Source: Paenibacillus tarimensis
Lineage (GTDB): Bacteria; Bacillota; Bacilli; Paenibacillales; Paenibacillaceae
DNA: 64,000 bases
Direction: 5' to 3'
Assembly (NCBI RefSeq): GCF_021532315.1
Contig: NZ_JAKGAO010000020.1
Coordinates: forward strand, 1 to 64,000
Shown: positions 18,342 through 28,200 of the stretch, piece after piece
Layout of the letters: each line of letters starts with the position of its first letter
How positions within the stretch are numbered: position 1 is the stretch's first letter
Notes under the pieces: model-generated
What the model was told of the DNA's origin: nothing
Database searches by the model: none
Seen by the model: only the letters and a program-made list of their open reading frames with translations
Program-made: the position numbers and the translations under genes

Positions 18342-18347
18342 ATCATA
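18342..18347 (-). promoter_or_regulatory. Putative -10 element of the P450 gene
   Basis: Minus-strand TATGAT, 11 bp after the inverted repeat at 18359-18376. There is no good -35; the repeat occupies that position, as expected for activation by a LuxR/NarL-type regulator. Confidence 0.4.
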
Positions 18348-18358
18348 AGGAGAGGGAC

Positions 18359-18376
18359 TTCCCGTCCGGTAGGGAA
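18359..18376. promoter_or_regulatory. Shared inverted repeat TTCCC-N8-GGGAA (P450 promoter)
   Basis: TTCCC (18359-18363), 8 bp containing CCGG, GGGAA (18372-18376); flanking C/G extends the palindrome. Two more GGGAA half-sites with the same 8-bp gap lie upstream at 18393-18397 and 18406-18410. The same 18-bp repeat occurs at 22143-22160 and 30774-30791. Proposed binding site of the adjacent NarL-type regulator. Confidence 0.6.
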
Positions 18377-18426
18377 GATATCCTGGCATTACGGGAAAAT
18401 CGGCCGGGAATCTTAGGAGTATGCAG

Positions 18427-19056
18427 CTATACCTCCATCTCTTTTACCTTGGCAATGGCTTCGGCCCGGTCTGCAACTTGCAGCTTATTATAGATGTTAG
18501 TTAAATAGTTGGAGACCGTCTTGGGACTCAATTCCAGACGTTTAGAAATATCTGAATTGGAACACCCCTCAACAACCAAGCCCAGAACTTCCTTTTCGCG
18601 GTAGGTTAAATCGGAGAAAGCATCCAGCCTGCTAACAGGTCTGGTGGCATAGTCAATCATTCTCGCTGCTACATCTCCACTGAAAATCGCTTCCCCTGAG
18701 GCAACCGCCCAAATGGCGCGTATGATATCCTCCCGCTCCGAATCTTTCAGGATATATCCCCTTGCACCGGCTTTCATTGCCGTAATAACAGAAGCGTCAT
18801 CTCTGAACATGGTTAGAATAAGGACATGAATGGCTGGATTGGATGCCTTGATTCTCGTCGTTGCTTCGATACCGTTTAAGCCAGGCATCCGGATGTCCAT
18901 CAGCACAACGTCGGGCTGCAGCTCCAATGCCAAACGAACAACCTCATCACCGTTGGAGGCCTCTCCAACCAATGTCATTCCTTCAGCGCTATCGAGCACG
19001 CTCCTTACCCCTTCTCTAAACATAGGATGATCATCAGCAAGCATAATACGAAGCAT
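18427..19056 (-). CDS. NarL/LuxR-family response regulator
   Basis: A 209-residue two-component regulator. The receiver has ADDH at the N-terminus, phospho-acceptor Asp54 in [10 protein letters not shown], and the conserved Lys in YILKDS. The C-terminal LuxR helix-turn-helix is [25 protein letters not shown] (about 148-205). The start [11 protein letters not shown] follows GGGAGGGG. It begins 1 bp after the kinase stop, so the two are co-translated. It is the best candidate to bind the TTCCC-N8-GGGAA repeats at three nearby promoters. Confidence 0.92.
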   Translation of the reverse strand: MLRIMLADDHPMFREGVRSVLDSAEGMTLVGEASNGDEVVRLALELQPDVVLMDIRMPGLNGIEATTRIKASNPAIHVLILTMFRDDASVITAMKAGARGYILKDSEREDIIRAIWAVASGEAIFSGDVAARMIDYATRPVSRLDAFSDLTYREKEVLGLVVEGCSNSDISKRLELSPKTVSNYLTNIYNKLQVADRAEAIAKVKEMEV

Positions 19057-19057
19057 G

Positions 19058-21250
19058 TTATTGTCCCCTCCCTGTATCTGTACCCGTTCGCAGCGGCAGC
19101 CTCGCATAGATATGAGAGCCGCCGGACTCTGGCTGCGAGATTCTGCAACTGCCGCCGAGCTCTTCCGCACGTTCGCGGATAGACAGTAAACCAAGACCAC
19201 TCTTGGCCTCCGTCGAGGGCTGGCTTCCGGTTAGCCCGACGCCGTTATCAGCCACCTCAAGACACAAACAATCTCCTTCTTCTTCCAGTGTAATGTGAAT
19301 CAAGCAATAATCCGCCTTGGCATGCTTGGCCACATTTAACAGGGCTTCTGTTACAATACGATAGGCGCCTACTTCCACAGCTGCAGGTAATATAGGGAGG
19401 TATTCCGGGATCTTCAGCTCGACTTCCAGCGGAGCATCAAGAAGGACATTTCTCACCTGATGAATATGCTGAATTTGTTCAATCCGCTGCTGTATGGCTC
19501 CTCGTAATCCCAATTCATCTAGAGCCTGTGGACGCAAATCATAGACGATTCCTCTAATCTCGTCTACTGTATCCCCGATATCCTGTTTGAACCGGTTCAT
19601 AATTTGAGCCGCTCTATCGGGATCCTTACGGATCCAATCCACAACTAACGAGGACGTCAGCCGCATAGCGGCCAGCCTGGGAGCGATATCATCATGAAGA
19701 TTCTTGCGGATGGTACGGCGCTCTTCTTCCCTGGCGAATATCAACTTCTCACGCGTTTCCTGCAGATCTTCTGCCAGCAGCTGAATGTCCATTGCCTGCT
19801 TTACACTCTGCACAACCGTGCTGGCCTGCCTCGCTAGCGAATGAAGCAGCTTCCAATCTGCTTCACTAAATCCCTCACCGGCCGAACGGCTGCATACATG
19901 CAACGATCCTATATGATAACCGGATACAATCAAGGGGATAGACGTCTTGTCTTCCCGTTCCACCCCGGATGACGCAGCAAGCAGCTGTGCTCCATGATGA
20001 TTCAGCTGGATCGCAGCATAAGGTAAACGAAGCGAGTCTCTGACGGTACGTACCACAATATCAAGAACAGCTTCAGGGGAAGAAGGTTCTCTTAGCCGTG
20101 TACTCAGCTGGTCAAGAACAAGGAACGGATCATTATGTACGCCATATATCATTCGATTAACAAGCTTCTGCAGCCGCTCTTTAAGCGGCGCGAACAGGAC
20201 AGCGACCAGTGCAGCACCGGCGATTGAGAACAGCTTATTAGGACCGGTCTGAAAAATGACGGACAAATACCATACCGTAAATGAATACAGCGCAATAATT
20301 GCTGTGCTCAGACAGCCATACAATATGGTACGTTTCATGATCGGATCAATATCCCAAAGACGTTTCCTAAGCAAGGAAATACAGAGGGTTACAGGTATAG
20401 GCAGCATAAGAAGCTGTACCGCCATATCAAGCACAAACATTCCAGGAGATTGTGGTGTCTGATAGAATTCAGTATCAAAGAATACGGGGAGCGCAGATAC
20501 AAGGACCAGACCCACAATGGAGAAGAGGAAACCAAATAATACCCATTTGGTCTGCTGCTTCTCTATTGCATCAGCATGGTTGCGGTAGTGGGAGAGCTGG
20601 TACCATGCAATTGAACCATATAAGACAAGCATCCACAATAGAGTTATTCCAATTGGCCATCTTGCCGCACCCCATGGCTCTTCGGGAAAATACCATGACA
20701 CATTCCGGACCGTGACTATAATGACTGCAAACCAAAAAATTCTCCTGTCAACGACCCTTCCGTTAGGAAACAGCAGCAGAAAGAGAACAAAGGTTATACT
20801 GGAGAGATCCCCGAGTATACTTGTCAACAGCGAAAGACTTTCCCACTGAGTCCATATAAAGCTGCTGGTATGGAAGGATATGAGCGCCATACCGGCTATC
20901 CACGATAAAGGCTCCGCTGGCCGCTTCCGAATTATCAGTACAGCGACGGATAGATAAACGCTGAATAGGACGAGCAGAACCGTCGTATGGAAGCCTGCAA
21001 ATGAACTTGCGGAAAGTCCATAGTGGGCGATTATCTCCGCAGGCAAGGGAGTCAGCACGCTTTTACTACAACTGGTTTGCAGGCAGCTGTCCCGCATATA
21101 TACAAAGTAGGAAGGGATCTTCCCGAGAAAAAGAAACGTATAAACTGCACAGATAATCAGTGCTCCTAGACGGAAGGCAGACCACCACCTCGGGAGATGG
21201 CGGCCTTCGGGTATTTGAGTATGAACTTTCCAACCATGTGCTGCATTCAT
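19058..21250 (-). CDS. ComP-like membrane sensor histidine kinase
   Basis: A 730-residue kinase. The N-terminal half has about 8 membrane helices with an extracellular loop after helix 1 containing the Cys pair in RDSCLQTSCSKS. A GAF-like region follows, then a HisKA_3 domain with phospho-acceptor His in KNLHDDIAPRLAAMRL. A HATPase domain ends with GLLSIRERAEELGG. The build is that of B. subtilis ComP/DesK-group kinases, which sense peptides or membrane state. No ComX/ComQ-like gene is nearby. AGGAG precedes the ATG, 9 bp after the membrane-protein gene and 1 bp before its regulator. Confidence 0.9.
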   Translation of the reverse strand: MNAAHGWKVHTQIPEGRHLPRWWSAFRLGALIICAVYTFLFLGKIPSYFVYMRDSCLQTSCSKSVLTPLPAEIIAHYGLSASSFAGFHTTVLLVLFSVYLSVAVLIIRKRPAEPLSWIAGMALISFHTSSFIWTQWESLSLLTSILGDLSSITFVLFLLLFPNGRVVDRRIFWFAVIIVTVRNVSWYFPEEPWGAARWPIGITLLWMLVLYGSIAWYQLSHYRNHADAIEKQQTKWVLFGFLFSIVGLVLVSALPVFFDTEFYQTPQSPGMFVLDMAVQLLMLPIPVTLCISLLRKRLWDIDPIMKRTILYGCLSTAIIALYSFTVWYLSVIFQTGPNKLFSIAGAALVAVLFAPLKERLQKLVNRMIYGVHNDPFLVLDQLSTRLREPSSPEAVLDIVVRTVRDSLRLPYAAIQLNHHGAQLLAASSGVEREDKTSIPLIVSGYHIGSLHVCSRSAGEGFSEADWKLLHSLARQASTVVQSVKQAMDIQLLAEDLQETREKLIFAREEERRTIRKNLHDDIAPRLAAMRLTSSLVVDWIRKDPDRAAQIMNRFKQDIGDTVDEIRGIVYDLRPQALDELGLRGAIQQRIEQIQHIHQVRNVLLDAPLEVELKIPEYLPILPAAVEVGAYRIVTEALLNVAKHAKADYCLIHITLEEEGDCLCLEVADNGVGLTGSQPSTEAKSGLGLLSIRERAEELGGSCRISQPESGGSHIYARLPLRTGTDTGRGQ

Positions 21251-21259
21251 CAGCTGCTC

Positions 21260-22063
21260 CTATCCGGCTCGTACCTGCTCCAATTGCAAGGAATGCCGAG
21301 CATGCTCTCTAAACACGATAACGGGGTACAAAATGCCAAAGATAATGGCCGCCGTTCCCCCCCACAGTCCCCAGCTGCCTGGATACTGCGGGAGTGTGAG
21401 CGATGCAGCTCCCATGTACACATAAGTTAGGCCTTGAATAACGCCAAGTGTCCGGGTCCCTGTTCTGGCTGTTGCTGTCAGATATGCAGCGTACACAAGC
21501 GTAATGGCAAGTGCAGAGCCTTCTCCCCAGCGAAACTGCTGCTCCGGATCTTGTAATTGCCCTGAAATGCCGCCAATAATTACAGGCAGAAGTGCAAGCA
21601 GAACGCCGCCAGTGAGCAGCAGAAGCGTTCGGTTAACAACACGCGGCTCTGTTGAACGCCAGATTTCTCGTCGATTCGGATACGTGGCATACAGAGTAGC
21701 CAATACAATGGCAAACATAATAAACACAAAGAACGTCTGCTTGGCCAGCACCGGATCTGTGACAGCAAGTACAGCCAGGAATATCAAATGGCCTACTATA
21801 TAAAACTGCAGCAGAACAGGCTTGGAAAGTGGGTCTCGCAGCATAGCCAGCAGACTGAAGCTGAACAAAATGCCTATTAATGCCCCGTGTGAAGCGGCAT
21901 GAAATCTCAGCTCATCCGGAAGAGGTGAAGTAGCTAGGAAAGATTGCACCCAAGGCTCCAAGCCTTCCGATAGACCTTGAAGCATTATCAGACTCGCTGC
22001 CGCAAACACCACTACAAATAAACGGAAAATGACACCCCATACCATTTCGCTTTTCTTTCTCAT
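21260..22063 (-). CDS. Integral membrane protein of unknown function, first gene of the kinase operon
   Basis: 267 residues, about 7-8 predicted helices, no recognised family. It is first in a tight operon with the ComP-like kinase and NarL regulator, with GGAGGAG before the ATG. Position suggests an accessory sensor or signal transporter for the kinase (inference). An extracytoplasmic stretch after helix 1 (GLEPWVQSFLATSPLPDELRFH) and a loop with RTEPRVVNR-like basic residues are visible. The inverted repeat at 22143-22160 lies 80 bp upstream, suggesting autoregulation. Confidence 0.75.
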   Translation of the reverse strand: MRKKSEMVWGVIFRLFVVVFAAASLIMLQGLSEGLEPWVQSFLATSPLPDELRFHAASHGALIGILFSFSLLAMLRDPLSKPVLLQFYIVGHLIFLAVLAVTDPVLAKQTFFVFIMFAIVLATLYATYPNRREIWRSTEPRVVNRTLLLLTGGVLLALLPVIIGGISGQLQDPEQQFRWGEGSALAITLVYAAYLTATARTGTRTLGVIQGLTYVYMGAASLTLPQYPGSWGLWGGTAAIIFGILYPVIVFREHARHSLQLEQVRAG

Positions 22064-22142
22064 TTTACTCCTCCATATGGTTTTTTTGTAGTCTTTCTTA
22101 CTTAATGGTAACGAAACACAGCTCCCCTTTCACAGAGACTCC

Positions 22143-22160
22143 TTCCCGAAAACTGGGGAA
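22143..22160. promoter_or_regulatory. Shared inverted repeat TTCCC-N8-GGGAA (kinase operon promoter)
   Basis: TTCCC (22143-22147), GAAAACTG, GGGAA (22156-22160). Same half-sites and spacing as at 18359 and 30774. It lies 80 bp before the membrane-protein gene of the kinase operon. No convincing -10 is seen at the matching distance. Confidence 0.55.
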
Positions 22161-22181
22161 ATAGAACCAGGAAACATGGCA

Positions 22182-22228
22182 ATAAAAGAAGGACAGGGCT
22201 GAGAACCGAAGTTCATTCCCTGTCCTTT
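22182..22228 (-). terminator. Terminator after the giant surface-protein gene
   Basis: Minus-strand stem AAGGACAGGG / CCCTGTCCTT, 19-base loop, then CTTTTATT. Confidence 0.75.
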
Positions 22229-22253
22229 AAAACTTCCACCTTGTGTCATCTAG

Positions 22254-25200
22254 TCACTTTCGTTGAATCAGTCCAAGACTATCCATAACCCGCAGCAGCA
22301 TAACGGATGCCTCGGCGCGAGTCGACGTTCGGAAGAGACCAAGCTTCCTGTCCTTCGTACCTTGCAGCCATCCCGACTGAATCGATTGCTGTACGGCCGC
22401 TTCTGCCCAGTTCGGAATATCCTTTGCGTCTTGGAAGCCTTCAAGTACAGAACCATCCTGCTTGGCGGATACCTGGAAACCCACTTGCCCAGCCAGCCGG
22501 TAGAGCATCACAACCATCTCTTGACGTGTAACCTTGTCATGGGGTCTGAACCGCCCGCCAGATCCTTTGATTAGACCGTAAGTCACAGCTTCGTCGACAT
22601 AGGGGGCGTACCAAGCGTCTGGCGGTACATCACGGAAAGACATGCCCTCCAGGCCAGCGTCTGTTCCTGTCCGCTGCTGTCTCAGGACCACGACAAGCAG
22701 TTTAACCATTTCGGCACGGGTCACATGCCGATTAGGCTTGAACAAGGTGGAGGAGAATCCGCTGACAATATGGCGGCTGCTCAAAATATCAACTTCGGCG
22801 CGCGCCCAATGCTTCTTCATATCCTGATACTGGCGGTCATAGAGGAGCACTGCGTATTCTCCCCATGACGTTAACCTGGCATGTACAGTATCATTAGGTG
22901 AATCGGATAAACCTCCGACATAGGACCAACCAGCCTCTGCCTCTTTCTTATAGATTCCAAACCTTCGAATATCCATGCCCTTCGCCAGATCGGTGATAAA
23001 CTGTACTGACAACTCAATCGGTTGAGCAGGGATAGACTGATCCGAGCTCACGCGGTAGGTCGGTGACAGCTTAACATACCCGCCGCTTAGATTGCCCGTA
23101 GACCTATCAGTCCGTGCATAATCGATCGTTGCCGTCTGTTGTAAGACTCCCGCCTTAACCTTAATCCCCAGACTATTGTCAAATGCTGTGAAACTCCCGC
23201 CTCTTACGGGGACAGACCAACGACCGGCTTCACCGCCGGGATTATCTACTCCATCATCTGGTTCTTGCGGTTCAGGACCTGGGCTCCCGCCCTCTCCGCC
23301 TGTTGGCGGACCTCCGGGTCCGGAACTGCCGGTTCTTGTCTTAACCGTAATGAAAGACGTGACAGACTCGTTTCCATGCTTATCAATCGCTGTCACGCTA
23401 ATCGTATAGCTGGAGTCTGGCAATAGATTGCCTACCTCATAAGATGTACTGGAACCATCCAGTTCATGACGGTCGCTGTCATCTTCATGACCTGCCCTTG
23501 ACCAGTGCACACGTAATTTATCCAGGTCAGGGTCGTAGGGATTCGTCCAGGTTACATTAAGCTTGCCCGCTTGAGTCTCGACTGCTTGTAGACGAGTCAC
23601 GGCTGAAGGTGCTTTTCTGTCAATGGAGCGGTCTCTGGGGACCCAAGCCCAGCTAACGCCAGTAGCTTCATTGCCATACTGGTCAACCGAGGCGATCACA
23701 AATTCATAGCTTTTCCTATCGTCCAAGCCTTCAATTACAGCCCACTGCCGATCCTTCGCTACCCTTACCGGATCACTGAAATTAGCTGCTCCAGCTTCCT
23801 TCCATCGCAGGAGTGTACCTGCAAAGTCGTGATCGGCAGGATTATTCCACATGAAGGACGCAGTCTGCTGGGCCAGCCCGCCTTCCAACCCAGAAATATT
23901 AGAAGGCGGTTTGCTGTCTATTTCTTCAATCCGAACGGTTACCGGAGCAGCTTCCAGTAAGGGTACTCCTGCATAACTGACAATTGAAGATGTGGTCAAT
24001 ACCGAGTAAGTGTCCCCTGCCGCAAGGGGTGAAGCAGGTTTAAACTCTGCCGTCATGGTCAACATTTCCCCCTCGGCTCCAGCTTCAGCCTCAACCGGTT
24101 GAATGATTCCATCTGCGTAAATTCCATCCTTGGAGATGAGGATAGAAGAATCCGTCAATGAGTCAGCCAGTACCGGCTTCGTGAAGTGAACCATTATGCC
24201 GGACCCGCCGGGAACAGCCATAATGCTGCTCACCTCTGGAGCTTCCAGTGATGTCATGGGGATGTTGATTTCGAGCTGTGGTGGCGGAACATCCAGGTCA
24301 TCACTGTAGGCTGTCTTATAACCATGTTTCTCAAATTTTACTTTCCAGCGTCCCGCAGGCACATCCCACGCATACCTGCCCTCCGGATCTGTCAGGAGCG
24401 GGTTCTGCTGCTCATACCACTCCGAATCCCACTGTTCCCATGCCTTCTTATCCGGATTCCACTGCAGAGCGGTAGCAAGAACGCCTTCAATCCGGTTTGT
24501 CGCCATACCCTCGTAGACATATCCGCTCGGATCAATGATGAAGCCCGGTTTAGCCACTGGGGGTTTCGCCGGCTTGACCTTTGGCGGTTCACACTCCCAA
24601 AATTGTTTCAAGTAATGCTCAATTTCATCTAATTCCTTGTTAACAATATTATCCAGTACCTTTCCAGCCCATGTGGACTCCGCCCAGAAGAGCAATCCCG
24701 GGGCTCCGGATAATTGAGTTGCACCAACCCAATTAAGACCGTTCTTAATGACCTCCGAGAATGCAATGTCCAGCTGTATTTGCTCTGCCCACCTCGTATA
24801 GTAATCGCGTGCTCTTTCATCGCAGATCTTAAGTGCTTTGGCATAGGCACGATTAGCTCTGTTCAATGCCTCCGGATTGGCCACGCTTTCGACAGTATTG
24901 TGCAGATCATACAAGGCGGCGCCTTTGCTTCCCAGATCTACAATAATTTCAAAAGCATTCCCGGCTACTCCTCCCGCCTTCCTCCTCGCTTTGGCCCCAG
25001 AAGGGGACTGCTCCGGCAGAAATCCTTTCATAATAGCTGTAGCTTTCGAATCACTGATGGATTTAGAGATCGATATGCCATACAGCGGTATCCCTGACTC
25101 TGCAGCCTGACTTAAATCCTGAGAGGTCGGTGTATAGCTTGCCACGGGTCTGCTCCTCACCGTTACTTCCAAATCCAGGTCTTCCGTCAGCTTTATTTTG

Positions 25201-28200
25201 GAAGTAAACGAGTTGCTCTGTCCTGGCTCCTTAATAACCGACAGCACTTCTAAGTCCCGCAGCAGATGCGGCATTGTATCTCGGAGTTCCTGCTCGGTAT
25301 ACTGCTGCGGCAGTTCGGCCGGATCTGATTTCTTCTGATACGTTACTACTATCGGACCGGGATCTGATTTCAAGGTTACAGCCGCCTTAAAAATGCCATC
25401 TACAAGCTGCGCTTCTGCCATAGTCTCTCCCGTCCATACTTCCACATTCGAAATACGCGCCGGATCCCGGAATGTCAGTTCATAGAGTATGGGCTTGCCG
25501 GGAACAAAAACGAATGGAAACACAGCAACTCCGTTAGCCGTTTTAAAGGTGTGCCCCCTTCCGTCAGGCTGCCGCATCGACACCTCTTCGAGTCCCGGAT
25601 CGTTCGGATCATACGTAATAATTGCCTCTTCCCCGGCTTGTGTGACCCCCTGAACTTCTACCTGAGTACGTATAGAATGGCGATAACGCGATGGATCTGC
25701 CAGTGTCACATTCGCCTGCCAAGTGCCTTCCGGAGAAACAGGCGCAGTACCGATTAGAACACTGCCGTCATAAATGGTTACCGTTGAGTTGCCGGGAGCC
25801 ACGCCGCTTACACGGAAGTCAGGGGAGACAATTGTCTCTGGTACCCTTAGTGTTGCTTGTGCAACCTGAACAATCGCGATGCCTATTGATTCCTCATGTG
25901 TCTTCCCCTCGGCAGTATATCGCACGGAAGCCGGCAGTGTAATACGGCTTTGTATTAATTCGTCACCTACCTGTAGAGTGAAGCGAATACTGCCTTCCGC
26001 AGAAGCTTTAATTGAACCCACCGGAATAATGAGCTGCCCGTCAACAGCAGCGGCATCATGCGGCTTGCCGTTAACGATCAGAGTTCCTGACCGATAGCTT
26101 ACAGATCCGGGAATCTGTATGATAAACTCCGCATCCTCGACTTCTGCCCAGGTATTACGATACATGAGCTGGGCAGTAATTTTTCCGTTCTTGATCGCAA
26201 TATCATTCGTAGTTGAGAAGCTGTTACCAAGCATGCCGCCAAACCGCCCGGGAGGATGCAGCTCGATGATTCCTAAATCCACAGGCAGGCCGGCTGACGC
26301 CTCAAATTCTAGGCTGGCCGTTGACCCGCCGTTAGCTTTAGCTTCAAGTCGGTAACGGCCTGGCTGAGAAAGTATGATTTCATGAATGTTATTGTCCGTC
26401 TTCTTAACGGTTGCCTTGTGAAAAATCAAGTCTGTCCCCTCGTACCGGAACATCTGAACATTGACGTAAGCTGGCTTTGATCCGTCCGCTTGCTTGAAAT
26501 CTGCATAGACCTTTGTTCCAAAGCCCTCCAGCCTAAGCTCAACGCTCGCCTTATTATCTTCGCCTATTACCACTTCCTTGCAGACCTTCGGCAGCTGTGC
26601 CCGATACCCGTCAGCACATATGTTGAAAGTGTCACCCGCAACAGCAGCTACTCTCATGGGTGGTCCATAGCTGACTATTTGATGAGAGGTCTGAAGTGAG
26701 AACCCCCACCCAACCCGTCTATCGACTTCCAGTGGTCCTTGCCATGCCCCGTCTGCTTGCTTGGTATATAAACCTACGTCTATAAGGGCATGATCGTATA
26801 GCTGCAAGTCGGTATCGGCGCTTGGCGAATCTTTTATAAGGACACGAAGGACTTTCGATAGTTTGCCATTCGTTCGATGGCTGGAGGCCCGTATCTTATA
26901 GGTGCCCTGCGGAACAGAGAGCGAGTACTTTCCATTCGAATCCGAAACCGTCTGAAACACCTTGTTTGTTCCCTCATAAGCAGCGGTTATGGCTGCGCCC
27001 TCCACCGCTTTCCCATCGACACCTCGCACAATTCCCTGAATGACAAAATGCTTCTTCTTGTTTATGATGGCCGGCTCGTTCTGCTCGAGCGCATCTGCCG
27101 TGACCGGGATTTCCAGCTTCGTGAATACTGGATCACTCGGTGTCAGAACTAACCGGTACTGCTCTCCGTAATACGTGTCGAACCGGATGGCATAACGTCC
27201 GTGGGATTTCCCTTTCGCTTGGACAATTCCATTCCCATCCAGCAATTCATAAGAAGCTTCGGTACTCTTGCCATCCTCACCATGAATAGCCCCGGACAGC
27301 TGTACCCGATACCTTGGTTTTAAGGTGATTTCTTTCGTTTCGGCATACCGGACCGCAGGCACAACTTGCTCGTACGGCACAACGTTAGGGTTGGATGATC
27401 GAATAACAACCTGGTATGGAACACGCTCGTAAGGGACGTCAAACGTATAAGTCTGCTTGCCAATCACTACACCCTGTCGGCTGGAATAGTTAGTCTTCCA
27501 TTCAGTATTAACCAGCGTAACGCCAGCCTGCTCGAAGACTTTCTCCCATTCGTCCCCTTCGGGATATGCCAGATGAACCTGGATACGACCTGCGACTGGT
27601 ACATCGATCGGGAATGATGACTTCGCTTGCTGTCCATCTGCAACTGGCGTGACAGCATCTAAGCCGATTATCCCATCTTCGACTGTAAAGGAACCTCTAT
27701 AATTGCCGCTGGATGTTTCCGTCATGTCTACTTGTTTCTGCATTGTTTCGACAGCACCGTCTTTACGTTTTTGAACGGTAACTAAGCCTTGCAGGTTTAA
27801 ACCGGGTTTACCGGAGGCAATAAGGGTGGCTTCAGTACCAATAACCGGGATTCGTTTATTGCCCTGCAAGACTGATGCCTGGTAATTCATATGCATCTCT
27901 GTAACCGCCTGATCCAGGCGTACGAGGTTAAAGAATAGCGTATTGCGTCCTAAGACTAGCTGGATTCGCTGCTCTTCGGTCTGTTTATATCCGACAGGTG
28001 GAACGACAGATACTGTTATGCCTTCACCTGGCGGGAATGTGCCGGGCAGTAGAGCTTGACCATACTCATCCTCCTTCACTTCAGCTATAACAGACTGATC
28101 GGAAGTACGCTTGAATATGACCACGGCAGGCTCTTCAGACGGGGTATCATAATTGACCGTAACGTGAAGCGATACAGGGAATTTCGGCACTAGTGTAACT

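Noticed and set aside
19057-19200. N-terminal extension of the NarL-type regulator
   Set aside because: The extra 48 codons overlap the kinase C-terminus; [11 protein letters not shown] has a strong ribosome site and is the family start.
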